From the NCBI RefSeq assembly GCF_905397395.1, contig NZ_CAJPVH010000003.1, positions 124,001-188,000 on the forward strand: a stretch of DNA of 64,000 nt. The letters are read 5' to 3'. Positions 55,261-64,000 of the stretch are shown one piece after another (position 1 is the stretch's first letter; each line of letters begins with the position of its first letter). Under the pieces are notes generated by a model that worked only from the letters and a program-made list of their open reading frames with translations, was not told where the DNA came from and did no database searches. This DNA is from Cupriavidus campinensis (lineage in GTDB: Bacteria > Pseudomonadota > Gammaproteobacteria > Burkholderiales > Burkholderiaceae). A program made the position numbers and the translations under genes.

Positions 55261-56583
55261 ATGTTCGTCCTGACCCTGATTCTCCTCGTCCTGATAAGCG
55301 CGTTCTTCTCGATTTCGGAGATCGCGCTGACCGCCGCCCGGCGCACCAAGCTCCAGGTCCTGTCCGAGCGCGGCGACCACCGCGCCACCAAGGTGCTGCG
55401 GCTCAAGGAAGAGCCCGGCAACTTCTTCACCATCGTGCAGATCGGCGTGAACAGCGTGGCCATCCTCGCCGGTATCCTGGGCGAGAAGCACGTCTCCGAT
55501 CTCGTCTTCGCGGCGCTGACTCCCTACATGAGTGCCGCCCACGCCCTGCGCGTGGCCAATATCGGCTCCTTCCTGGTGGTGACGCTGCTGTTCATCCAGT
55601 TCGCGGACCTGATTCCGAAGCGCATCGCCATGACCTTCCCCGAGCGCTGCGCGGTAGTGGTGATCGGGCCGATTCTCACGCTGCTGCGCGTGCTGAAGCC
55701 GGTGGTGTGGATCTTCAACGCGGCGGCGGACGCCATGCTGAAGCTGCTCGGCATCCCGACCAAGCCGGTGGACCAGATCACCACCGAGGATATCGCCGCG
55801 ATGGTCGATGCCGGCGCCGAGGCCGGTGTGCTCCACAAGCACGAGCTGCACCTGATCGAAAACGTGTTCGAACTGGATTCGAAGGGCATCACGGCGATCA
55901 TGACCCCGCGCGACGACGTGATCTTCCTGACGCTGGATGAGACCGCCGACAGCGTGCGGCGCAAGCTGGTCAGCCAGCCGCACGCGCAGTACCCGGTCTG
56001 CGGGCACGACCTGGACGACGTGCTCGGCTACATCGACTCAAAGGACATCCTGCAACGGCTACTGGCCGACGAGAGCGCCACGGTGCTCGGCAACATCGGC
56101 CGGCATCACGACAAGAACGTGCTGGTGATTCCGGACACACTGACGCTGTCCGAGTCCCTGACGCGATTCCGAGAGATGCACGAGAGCTTTGCCGTGGTGA
56201 TGAACGAGTACGGGCTCGTGGTAGGCATCGTCACGCTCGACGACATCGTCGGCGCGCTGATGGGAGACATCCTCTATTCGGCCGAGGACGAGCAGATCGT
56301 GCGGCGCGACGAGACGTCATGGCTGGTGGACGGCGTGACGCCGCTGGTGGACCTCAAGAAGGCGCTCGAGCTCGATTCGCTGCCCGGCGAGGACTACGTC
56401 GATACGGCCGCCGGCCTGGTGATCTACTCGCTGAAGCGGATTCCGAAGAAGTCCGAGTCAATCACCGTGGCGGGCTACCGCTTCGAGGTGCTGGACATCG
56501 ATCATCACAAGATCGACCAGCTATTGGTGTCGCGGCTGCCGGGCGCGGCGGCGCCGACCGCCGCGACGGCAGCGGATCGCTGA
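55261..56583 (+). CDS. CNNM/CBS-domain membrane protein (hemolysin C / CorC family)
   Basis: 440 codons. The N-terminal CNNM (DUF21) domain has about four hydrophobic segments, starting FVLTLILLVLISAFFSISEI, then ALTAARR and NSVAILAGILGEK. Two CBS domains follow at about residues 215-345, including TAIMTPRDDVIFL and FAVVMNEYGLVVGIVTLDDI. A C-terminal CorC_HlyC domain ends the protein. The family includes magnesium/cobalt efflux-related proteins; the hemolysin label is historical. Length and domain order are normal. No operon partner is evident. Confidence 0.9.
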   Translation: MFVLTLILLVLISAFFSISEIALTAARRTKLQVLSERGDHRATKVLRLKEEPGNFFTIVQIGVNSVAILAGILGEKHVSDLVFAALTPYMSAAHALRVANIGSFLVVTLLFIQFADLIPKRIAMTFPERCAVVVIGPILTLLRVLKPVVWIFNAAADAMLKLLGIPTKPVDQITTEDIAAMVDAGAEAGVLHKHELHLIENVFELDSKGITAIMTPRDDVIFLTLDETADSVRRKLVSQPHAQYPVCGHDLDDVLGYIDSKDILQRLLADESATVLGNIGRHHDKNVLVIPDTLTLSESLTRFREMHESFAVVMNEYGLVVGIVTLDDIVGALMGDILYSAEDEQIVRRDETSWLVDGVTPLVDLKKALELDSLPGEDYVDTAAGLVIYSLKRIPKKSESITVAGYRFEVLDIDHHKIDQLLVSRLPGAAAPTAATAADR

Positions 56584-56584
56584 C

Positions 56585-57349
56585 TCAGGTCCGGGTGATG
56601 GAGAGGCCGCCGTCCACCAGGGATGCGGTGCCGGTCACGAACGCCGAGTCGTCGGAGGCCAGGTACAGCACCGAGCGCGCCAGTTCCTCGGGCTGGCCCA
56701 CGCGCTTGAGCGCGTGCAGGTTGGTGATGAACGACTGCGCTTCCGCCGTGTCGTTCTTTTCGCGATACATATCCGTTTCCACGGCGCCCGGCAGGATCGC
56801 ATTGACGCGCACGCCCTGCGGCCCGTATTCCGCCGCCAGCGCCTGCGTCAGGCCGATCAGGCCAGCCTTGCTGGCGGCGTAGGCGGCCGTGCCGGGGAAA
56901 CCGACCGTGTAGCCCACGAACGTCGACGTGAAGATGACCGATCCACTGCCCTGCTTCGCCATCTGTGCGATCTGGTACTTGGCGCCGAGGAACGCGCCGG
57001 TCAGGTTGATCGCCAGCGTCTCGTTCCAGCCAGCTTCCGACACCTCGGTGCTCGGGCCGCCCTCGCCCAGCGTGCCCGCGTTGTTGAAGGCGATGTCGAG
57101 CTTGCCGTACTGCTCGACCGCCAGATCCACCAGCGCGCGGGCATAGCTTTCCTGCCGGACGTCGCCCGCCAGTGCCACGGCCTCGCCGCCAGCCGCGCGG
57201 ATGCGGGCCACAAGGGCGTCCAGTTCCGCCTGGCGCCGCGCGCCAACCACGACCTTCGCGCCCTCCTTCGCAAACAATTCCGCAGTGGCCAGGCCAATGC
57301 CGCTGCTCGCACCCGTGATGATCGCCACCTTGCCGTTCAGTCGTTCCAT
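56585..57349 (-). CDS. Short-chain dehydrogenase/reductase
   Basis: 254 codons from ATG 57349 (MERLNGKVAIITGASSGIGL). Cofactor loop TGASSGIG (12-19), NNAG (89-92), and the catalytic Y157/K161 in AAYAASKAGLIGL. The C-terminus DSAFVTGTASLVDGGLSI is typical of classical SDRs. Substrate unknown. It is convergent with the CNNM gene (stops one base apart) and divergent from a LysR gene at 57493 that probably regulates it. Confidence 0.92.
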   Translation of the reverse strand: MERLNGKVAIITGASSGIGLATAELFAKEGAKVVVGARRQAELDALVARIRAAGGEAVALAGDVRQESYARALVDLAVEQYGKLDIAFNNAGTLGEGGPSTEVSEAGWNETLAINLTGAFLGAKYQIAQMAKQGSGSVIFTSTFVGYTVGFPGTAAYAASKAGLIGLTQALAAEYGPQGVRVNAILPGAVETDMYREKNDTAEAQSFITNLHALKRVGQPEELARSVLYLASDDSAFVTGTASLVDGGLSITRT

Positions 57350-57438
57350 GATGTGCTCCGGTTTCCGTTGATTTGATCCATCGATTTCGGTTCGGCACAC
57401 CCATGTGCGCCGCGTCTGAACACAGTATGGGCGCTGGG

Positions 57439-57462
57439 ATTAGATAGCGGTATAGTGCTAAT
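57439..57462. promoter_or_regulatory. Possible LysR operator in the SDR / LysR divergent region
   Basis: ATTAG (57439-57443) and CTAAT (57458-57462) form an inverted repeat with a 14-base AT-rich centre. It lies 30 bases before the LysR ATG and 90 bases before the SDR start, the usual position for an autoregulatory LysR site. Confidence 0.45.
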
Positions 57463-57492
57463 TACGATTCTGCTTTTCGGAAAAACCGAACA

Positions 57493-58392
57493 ATGTTCAA
57501 ACTTGAAGGCGTGGCGAGTTTCGTGGCGGTGGCCGAGTCCGGGTCGATTACGGAGGCGGCGCGGCGGCTGCACCTGTCGAAGTCGGTAGTCAGCGAGCGG
57601 CTGGCCGAGATTGAGCAGGGGCTGGGCGCGCGCCTGCTTCACCGCACCACACGGCGGGTCAGCCTGACGGAAGACGGCGCCGCGTTCCTGGAACGTGCCA
57701 CCCGGATCCTGCGGGAAGTGGAGGACGCCGCGGCGGAAATGGCCGAGCGGCGCGGCACGCTGTCCGGCCCGCTGCGGATTGCCGCGCCGGTGACATTCGG
57801 GCGCATGCACCTGGGGCCGGCGCTCTATCCGTTCCTGGCCCGGCATCCCGACATTGATCTCTTGCTAGACCTGGACGATCGCCGCGTGGATGCGGCATCG
57901 GAAGGCTACGACGCGGTGATCCGCCACGGCGCCGTCGGCGATTCGCGGCTGGTGGCCTGGCCCCTGGCACCGAGCCGCCGGCTGCTCGTGGCATCGCCGG
58001 CCTACCTCGACCAATGCGGCGCGCCTGATTCGCCCGAGGCCTTGCAGCGTCATCACGGCATTTTCTATACGAACCGGGGTATCGCGGACTGGTCGTTCCT
58101 GCAGGACGGCGAGATGATTTCCCTGCGCGCCCGCGCCCGCCTGCGGGTCAACAACGGCGACATGATGCTCGACGCGGCGCTGGCCGGTCTCGGCATCGCG
58201 CTATTGCCAACCTTCCTGGCCGGCGCTGCATTGAAGTCGGGGGCGTTGCGGAGCGTGGACATCGGCGTGCAGCCGGCAGCCGAGTCGATCTACGTCGCCC
58301 ATGCGGAAGGCCGACGCGCGTCCGCCAAGCTGCGGGCGCTGGTGGAGCACCTGCGCGAAGCGATCGGCAGTCCGCCTTATTGGGACGTGTAG
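57493..58392 (+). CDS. LysR family transcriptional regulator
   Basis: 299 codons. N-terminal helix-turn-helix: MFKLEGVASFVAVAESGSIT then EAARRLHLSKSVVSERLAEI. The effector domain reads PLRIAAPVTFGRMHLGPALY and ends conventionally. The CrgA-like subgroup (GRMHLGP, dYDAVIRHG) commonly regulates a divergent oxidoreductase. That fits the SDR gene opposite. Confidence 0.92.
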   Translation: MFKLEGVASFVAVAESGSITEAARRLHLSKSVVSERLAEIEQGLGARLLHRTTRRVSLTEDGAAFLERATRILREVEDAAAEMAERRGTLSGPLRIAAPVTFGRMHLGPALYPFLARHPDIDLLLDLDDRRVDAASEGYDAVIRHGAVGDSRLVAWPLAPSRRLLVASPAYLDQCGAPDSPEALQRHHGIFYTNRGIADWSFLQDGEMISLRARARLRVNNGDMMLDAALAGLGIALLPTFLAGAALKSGALRSVDIGVQPAAESIYVAHAEGRRASAKLRALVEHLREAIGSPPYWDV

Positions 58393-58416
58393 ATCGGATG
58401 TGGGGGGGAGGACGAG

Positions 58417-58457
58417 CAGAAAAACAAAACCGACGCCTGCTTGCACAGTGCGTCGGT
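58417..58457 (-). terminator. Terminator after tRNA-Ser
   Basis: On the minus strand ACCGACGC / GCGTCGGT (58450-58457 / 58429-58436), followed by TTTTGTTTTT. It lies 56 bases beyond the tRNA CCA end. Confidence 0.85.
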
Positions 58458-58511
58458 CTGAGTGTTACTACTGTTTGTTGCTCACCCGATGTTGCTGGGT
58501 GGCTTCTTATG

Positions 58512-58602
<91 letters not shown>

Positions 58603-58683
58603 GGTAACTTGGTCGTCCTTGCGGCGAAACCAAGATTATAGCGATGTAGCACCCGCCTTTGCAAGCGGCTTGCGCAATAATTT

Positions 58684-60078
<1,395 letters not shown>

Positions 60079-60133
60079 TCAGCGCCCTTTTTCCCGCCTT
60101 CTTCCCGCCTTGTCCGGCATTTTCAGAGTCGTC

Positions 60134-61477
60134 TCAGTCTTTCTCATCACGCTTATCCGACCGATGTTCGCGGTGCCAGGCCGCGTCGAGGTCGCGCAGA
60201 TGGCGCAGTTTGTCGCCGATCTTGCCTTCCAGGCCGCGCGGCGTGGGCTGGTACCAGTCCTGGCGGCGCAGGTCGTCCGGCAGGTAGTGCTCGCCGGCCG
60301 CATAAGCCTCGGGCTCGTCGTGCGCGTAGCGGTAGGCATGGCCGTAGCCGAGTTCCTTCATCAGCTTGGTCGGCGCGTTGCGCAGGTGCACCGGCACCTG
60401 GCGCGACTTGTCCTTGGCCACGAAGGCCCGCGCGGCGTTGTAGGCGTTGTAGCCGGCATTCGACTTCGGGGCGATGGCGAGGTACAGCAGCGCCTGGGCC
60501 AGCGCCAGTTCGCCCTCGGGCGAGCCGAGCCGCTCATAGGTCTCGGCCGCATCCAATGTGATGCGTGCGGCACGTGGATCGGCGAGCCCGATGTCCTCCC
60601 AGGCCATGCGCACGATGCGCCGCGCCAGATAGCGCGGATCGGCGCCGCCGTCGAGCATGCGGCAGAACCAGTACAGCGTGCCGTCCGGATCGGACCCGCG
60701 CACGGACTTGTGCAGCGCGCTGATCTGGTCGTAGAACGCATCGCCGCCCTTGTCGAAGCGGCGCAGGTTCTCGGCCAGCGCGCTGCCCAGCAGCGCCGTG
60801 TCGATGCGGTCCTGCCCCGCGTTGCGGGCCGCGCGCGCGACGATCTCTATATTGTTCAGCAGCTTGCGTCCGTCGCCGTCGGCCGAGCCGACGATCAGCT
60901 GCAGCGCCTCGTCCTCCCAGGCCAGCCCGCCCAGTTCCTCGCTGGCGCGCAGCACAAGCTGCTTCAGTTCGGCGTCATCCAGGCTCTTCAGCACGTAGAC
61001 CGCCGCCCGGGACAACAGCGCGCCGTTGACCTCGAACGACGGGTTTTCCGTGGTGGCGCCAATGAATGTAAACAGGCCGCTTTCCACATGCGGCAGGAAG
61101 GCGTCCTGCTGGCTCTTGTTGAAGCGGTGCACCTCGTCGACGAATACCAGCGTGCGGCGGCCATGGGCGCGGTACTGCTCGGCGCGCTCCACCGCCTCGC
61201 GGATGTCCTTGACGCCCGACAGCACGGCCGACAGCGCGATGAACTCGGCATCGAACGCGTTGGCCATCAGCCGCGCCAGCGTGGTCTTGCCCACGCCGGG
61301 TGGGCCCCACAGGATCATCGAATGCGGCTCGCCGGAGGCAAACGCCACGCGCAGCGGCTTGCCGGCCCCCAGCAGGTGCTGCTGGCCGATGACCTCGTCG
61401 ATGGTGCGCGGGCGCAGGCGTTCCGCCAGCGGTTGCCGGGAACGTTCAGGGGGGTCGGAAAACAGCGAATCCGCCAC
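60134..61477 (-). CDS. rarA: Replication-associated recombination protein A (AAA+ ATPase)
   Basis: 447 codons. It begins with LAERLRPRTIDEVIGQQHLL; Walker A is GPPGVGKT (58-65), Walker B LVFVDEVHRFNKSQQDAFLP, then sensor region FIGATTENPSFEVNGALLSR. The C-terminal MgsA/RarA tetramerisation domain includes GGDAFYDQISALHKSVRGSD and DPRYLARRIVRMAWEDIGLA. It acts at stalled replication forks. It lies between serS and lolA, as in relatives, with two extra genes inserted before lolA. Confidence 0.96.
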   Translation of the reverse strand: MADSLFSDPPERSRQPLAERLRPRTIDEVIGQQHLLGAGKPLRVAFASGEPHSMILWGPPGVGKTTLARLMANAFDAEFIALSAVLSGVKDIREAVERAEQYRAHGRRTLVFVDEVHRFNKSQQDAFLPHVESGLFTFIGATTENPSFEVNGALLSRAAVYVLKSLDDAELKQLVLRASEELGGLAWEDEALQLIVGSADGDGRKLLNNIEIVARAARNAGQDRIDTALLGSALAENLRRFDKGGDAFYDQISALHKSVRGSDPDGTLYWFCRMLDGGADPRYLARRIVRMAWEDIGLADPRAARITLDAAETYERLGSPEGELALAQALLYLAIAPKSNAGYNAYNAARAFVAKDKSRQVPVHLRNAPTKLMKELGYGHAYRYAHDEPEAYAAGEHYLPDDLRRQDWYQPTPRGLEGKIGDKLRHLRDLDAAWHREHRSDKRDEKD

Positions 61478-61657
61478 GATGGCTCTACCTCTTGGATCTG
61501 GGCGCGCGCGGCCTTGCCGCGGCGCGGAACGTGACAGTGTAGACCATCGCCGGAGGGCCTAAAGAATCCCTTCAACCTTGCCGATAACGTCCAATGGCCC
61601 GTGTATCACCCGACCGGGCGTGGCAGACGTTCATCGGTTACAAGTTCGAGGATCCCT

Positions 61658-62341
61658 ATGCTGCGTTACCGCATGCTGTTGTTCAAGATGTCCCGCCTCG
61701 CGAGCAAGAACAAGCTCAGCGGCGTGGAAGAAATCTCGTTGGCAGGGCAGTTTTCCGAGATGATCGGATCGCAGGAAGAGGCCGACCGCCTGATCGAGGA
61801 TCTGGTCGACCATGAGAACCCGCAGGTGCGCCGCATCGGGCTGTCCGCGATCCGGCGCACGCGCCGCTTCGGCGGCCGGCTGCTGATGCCCGCGCTGCTG
61901 CGCCGGCTGGCCGACGTGGAAGGCTGGCTGCGGCACGACGCGGTGTGGATCGTCCAGGAAGGCCAGCTCGATGGCGCCGAACTGCGCGCGGCGCTGCGCC
62001 GCGTGGCCGGCAATGTGCGGCTGCCGCAGGATGCGGTGCGGGCTAAGGCCAATCCGGCCGACGGGCCGCTGCACGCGGCCGTGCGCGCGCGCCAGGCGCT
62101 GGACGTACTGATCAAGAAGTCGGCAGAAGCGCACAATGCTGCACTTGCGGCTGGCGGCGGCCTGCCCGGCGCCACGGACGGCCAGCCCTATGCCCAGGGT
62201 TCGGTCGGCCATATCCGCGCCGTGCACCGGCAGTTGCAGCGCAAGATGGCGGGGCGCAAGCTCAAAAGCAGCACCAAGCTGCGCTTCAAGAAGGTGGAAA
62301 GCCAGTATCCGCCCAACGACAACCGTCGCTTCCTGCTCTGA
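61658..62341 (+). CDS. Hypothetical protein with HEAT-like repeats
   Basis: 227 codons from ATG 61658, with GAGG five bases upstream. Residues 35-125 are helical and resemble HEAT/PBS-lyase repeats: DLVDHENPQVRRIGLSAIRR then LLRRLADVEGWLRHDAVWIV. The C-terminal third is basic (RQLQRKMAGRKLKSSTKLRF). No catalytic motif seen. It is divergent from rarA and followed 94 bases later by a small basic gene. Possibly a protein- or nucleic-acid-binding scaffold, but function is unknown. Confidence 0.7.
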   Translation: MLRYRMLLFKMSRLASKNKLSGVEEISLAGQFSEMIGSQEEADRLIEDLVDHENPQVRRIGLSAIRRTRRFGGRLLMPALLRRLADVEGWLRHDAVWIVQEGQLDGAELRAALRRVAGNVRLPQDAVRAKANPADGPLHAAVRARQALDVLIKKSAEAHNAALAAGGGLPGATDGQPYAQGSVGHIRAVHRQLQRKMAGRKLKSSTKLRFKKVESQYPPNDNRRFLL

Positions 62342-62435
62342 TACCATGGGGCTCGCCTTGAGGTTTATCCAGGCTTGCCCAGCTTTTCCAACCCCGCCGG
62401 CCCCATGGCCGGCTCGCCAGGAGGAAGCCACTGCC

Positions 62436-62603
62436 ATGGCCATCACGACCCGCATCCGCAAGAAGAGGCAATATCGGAAAGCCGTGTTGAAGTTGCGCGC
62501 CGCGATCAAGCGCGGCGACGAGGAAGCGATCCGGATCCGGCGCGAGAAATTGCAGAAGCTGCCGGTGCCGCGCCAGCGCTACGCGCGCGAAGCGCAGGCG
62601 TAG
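62436..62603 (+). CDS. Small highly basic protein
   Basis: 55 codons, with a very strong AGGAGGAAG at 62419-62427 and 8 bases to ATG 62436. Sequence MAITTRIRKKRQYRKAVLKL then RAAIKRGDEEAIRIRREKLQ: about one residue in three is Arg or Lys, and mostly helical. No domain recognised. The charge suggests binding of RNA, DNA or another polyanion. The ribosome-binding site and conserved-looking helix support a real gene. Confidence 0.6.
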   Translation: MAITTRIRKKRQYRKAVLKLRAAIKRGDEEAIRIRREKLQKLPVPRQRYAREAQA

Positions 62604-62642
62604 CCCCGCCCCCGCCAGCACATCGTCTTCAGCCCTCAGTCT

Positions 62643-63062
62643 TCAGCCCTTGGCCCGGTCGGCCAGCACCTTCATGGCATCCGCAGGCAGCGGGCCATGG
62701 CAGGTCCGCTCGCCGCCGGCCACTCCCACCACCAGCCATACCTTGTCCGGCGCATCGGCCGGATGGAGCAGCCATGCCGGCCCGCGCGCCGCATTGCTGG
62801 CCGGCAGGTCTTCCAGCACCCCGCTGTGCGCCGATTGCAACAGCGTGGCGCACTGGGTGTGCGGCACACGCGTGGCCTTGAGGAAGTCCGGATTGCCGAG
62901 CACTTCGGGCATGGCCGTGTCCGACGCACGCAGGAAGGCGTCCACGTCGAAGCGGTTGGCCGGCGCCTGCGCGCAGGCGGCCAGCAGCAGGACTGCGGAA
63001 GCGGCCAGCAGGCGGGGCTTCAGAAAGGACGGCGGAAAATCGGCGGGCATGGTGGGCCTCAT
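62643..63062 (-). CDS. Putative lipoprotein coupled to lolA
   Basis: 139 codons from ATG 63062, which overlaps the lolA TGA stop (ATGA), a sign of translational coupling. ATG 63050 is the alternative. The signal ends in the lipobox LLLAAC with C30 as the lipidated residue and Gln at +2, which predicts outer-membrane sorting. The mature part has two more cysteines ([16 protein letters not shown]) that could form a disulfide. No domain recognised. Confidence 0.75.
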   Translation of the reverse strand: MRPTMPADFPPSFLKPRLLAASAVLLLAACAQAPANRFDVDAFLRASDTAMPEVLGNPDFLKATRVPHTQCATLLQSAHSGVLEDLPASNAARGPAWLLHPADAPDKVWLVVGVAGGERTCHGPLPADAMKVLADRAKG

Positions 63063-63697
63063 TGCTTCATCACGTCGGCGCCCTTCGGCACCGTGAAGCG
63101 GAACGTGTCCGCCGGCAGCGATGGATTCTTCTGCATCGCCGAGAAAGTCAGCAGCGTGGTATTGCCGAAGGCATCGCGCAACTCCATCGCCTCCAGGTTG
63201 CCGGCCTTGAAGCCGATCTGGATCTTCTCGAACTGGGTGTCCTTGGACTTCGGCGTCAGCTCCAGCCACTCCACGCCGTCGCGCGTGGCGCCATTCTTCA
63301 CATCGAAATTCTTGGTCAGGTCGTTGCTGCCGAACAGGATGGCGGCAGGGCTGGAGCCCAGCGCGTTGTCCAGCTTGCGCTCGGTCACCTGGTTCAGGTC
63401 TTTATCGTAGATGTACAGCGTCTGGCCATCGGCCTGGAGCAGTTGATCGTAGGGCTTGGTGTAGCGCCACGTGAACTTGCCGGGGCGCGAGAACGCGAAA
63501 GTGCCGCTGGACGTACCGCCGGCCTTGCCTTCGCCGCCCTGCCCCTTGAGCTGCTTCTGGGTGAATTCGCCACGCGCGGTCTTCACGCTGGTCACAAAGC
63601 TCTGCAGCTGGTCGGTCGCGGCGGCCTGGGCGGCCGATGCGGCAGCCGCCAGCAGCACGAGCGCGGCGCAGGTGGACGCAAGAATGCGATGTCGCAT
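63059..63697 (-). CDS. lolA: Outer-membrane lipoprotein carrier protein LolA
   Basis: 212 codons. The signal peptide [15 protein letters not shown]-type stretch is followed by [29 protein letters not shown]-like [20 protein letters not shown] and [20 protein letters not shown], the LolA fold. It ferries lipoproteins across the periplasm to LolB. It lies between ftsK and rarA as is standard. The next gene encodes a putative lipoprotein, possibly a client. Confidence 0.95.
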   Translation of the reverse strand: MRHRILASTCAALVLLAAAASAAQAAATDQLQSFVTSVKTARGEFTQKQLKGQGGEGKAGGTSSGTFAFSRPGKFTWRYTKPYDQLLQADGQTLYIYDKDLNQVTERKLDNALGSSPAAILFGSNDLTKNFDVKNGATRDGVEWLELTPKSKDTQFEKIQIGFKAGNLEAMELRDAFGNTTLLTFSAMQKNPSLPADTFRFTVPKGADVMKQ

Positions 63698-63839
63698 GGA
63701 GTCAGCCTTTCCTGAGTAGTGGATGCCCGGTTAGAGCCGGACGCGGGGCGCCGGATTCCTGTGACCGGGGTAACGGTATGTTACGCGTCACATTTGACGC
63801 CGGCCACCCTTGGCCGCCCCTTGGCCGCCCCGGCCGCGT

Positions 63840-64000
63840 CTAGTCGTCGTCGCGCGCACCCGCCCCGGCGCCGGCCGGCACCAGGATGTCGCGGTTGCCG
63901 TTGCCCGACATGGCCGAGACCAGTCCGGCTTTTTCCATATCCTCGAGCAGCCGCGCGGCGCGGTTGTAGCCGATGCGCAGGTGGCGCTGCACCAGCGAAA
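63840..64000 (-). CDS. ftsK: DNA translocase FtsK, C-terminal fragment (cut by window edge)
   Basis: Only the last 52 or so codons are present. They encode [20 protein letters not shown] then [20 protein letters not shown], the winged-helix gamma domain that reads KOPS sequences and activates XerCD at dif. A short Ala/Gly/Asp tail ends the protein. The gene begins outside the window. Confidence 0.92.
   Translation of the reverse strand, partial: SLVQRHLRIGYNRAARLLEDMEKAGLVSAMSGNGNRDILVPAGAGAGARDDD

Overview
This is a GC-rich window (roughly 65 percent by eye) from a betaproteobacterial chromosome. It is best placed in the Burkholderiaceae and most likely in Cupriavidus or close to it. The evidence is the gene order gyrA - serC - pheA - hisC - tyrA - aroA - cmk - rpsA - ihfB - lapA - lapB - ugd - hldE - hldD - comEA - cysM, a one-piece tmRNA with tag ANDERYALAA, rpsP-rimM-trmD and serS-rarA-lolA-ftsK neighbourhoods, and a two-gene cyanophycin synthetase locus. 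I saw no insertion sequence, prophage, integrase, CRISPR array or clear foreign island. The window is mostly core chromosome with a few accessory blocks. Genus placement is inference, not a database result.

Layout. 1-1165: the trmD (partial), rimM, rpsP operon with its promoter on the minus strand. 1.4-3.1 kb: small exported or membrane proteins of unknown role. 2.9-6.1 kb: a radical SAM protein, then an Lrp regulator divergent from a D-amino acid dehydrogenase. 6.1-9.7 kb: an acyl-CoA dehydrogenase with its electron acceptor EtfBA. 9.9-12.5 kb: the methionine importer MetNIQ. 12.7-16.8 kb: a deacetylase-fold enzyme, lytic transglycosylase MltB, an ArsR/SRPBCC pair and CysM. 16.9-18.7 kb: a nucleobase permease and a ComEA-like DNA-binding protein. 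18.9-24.5 kb: an envelope block (hldD, hldE, ugd, lapB, lapA) followed by ihfB. 24.5-33.2 kb: ribosomal protein S1 and a supra-operon for serine and aromatic amino acids, interrupted by an oppositely oriented DUF2061 gene. 33.3-39.4 kb: a DUF2059 protein, gyrA, an OmpA-family protein, ubiG and gph. 39.46-39.82 kb: ssrA.

The most distinctive block is 40.9-49.2 kb. Two cyanophycin synthetase genes (cphA-prime then cphA) run on the plus strand. Divergent from them is an operon of an unusual ABC transporter (a PH-like N-terminus and a four-cysteine ribbon fused in front of the transmembrane domain) and a DUF1854 protein. The four genes look like one module for making, and perhaps trafficking or organising, the Asp/Arg storage polymer. 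No cyanophycinase or isoaspartyl dipeptidase gene is in the window. Around 49.9-55.2 kb a LysR regulator faces a minus-strand run of a second D-amino acid dehydrogenase, a GltI-like binding protein, and a cystine-type (FliY/YecS-like) binding protein and permease. No ATPase gene accompanies them.

55.2-64 kb holds a CNNM/CBS membrane protein, an SDR oxidoreductase with a divergent LysR regulator, tRNA-Ser(CGA), serS, rarA, two small unknown genes, a lipoprotein translationally coupled to lolA, lolA itself, and the 3-prime end of ftsK at the window edge.
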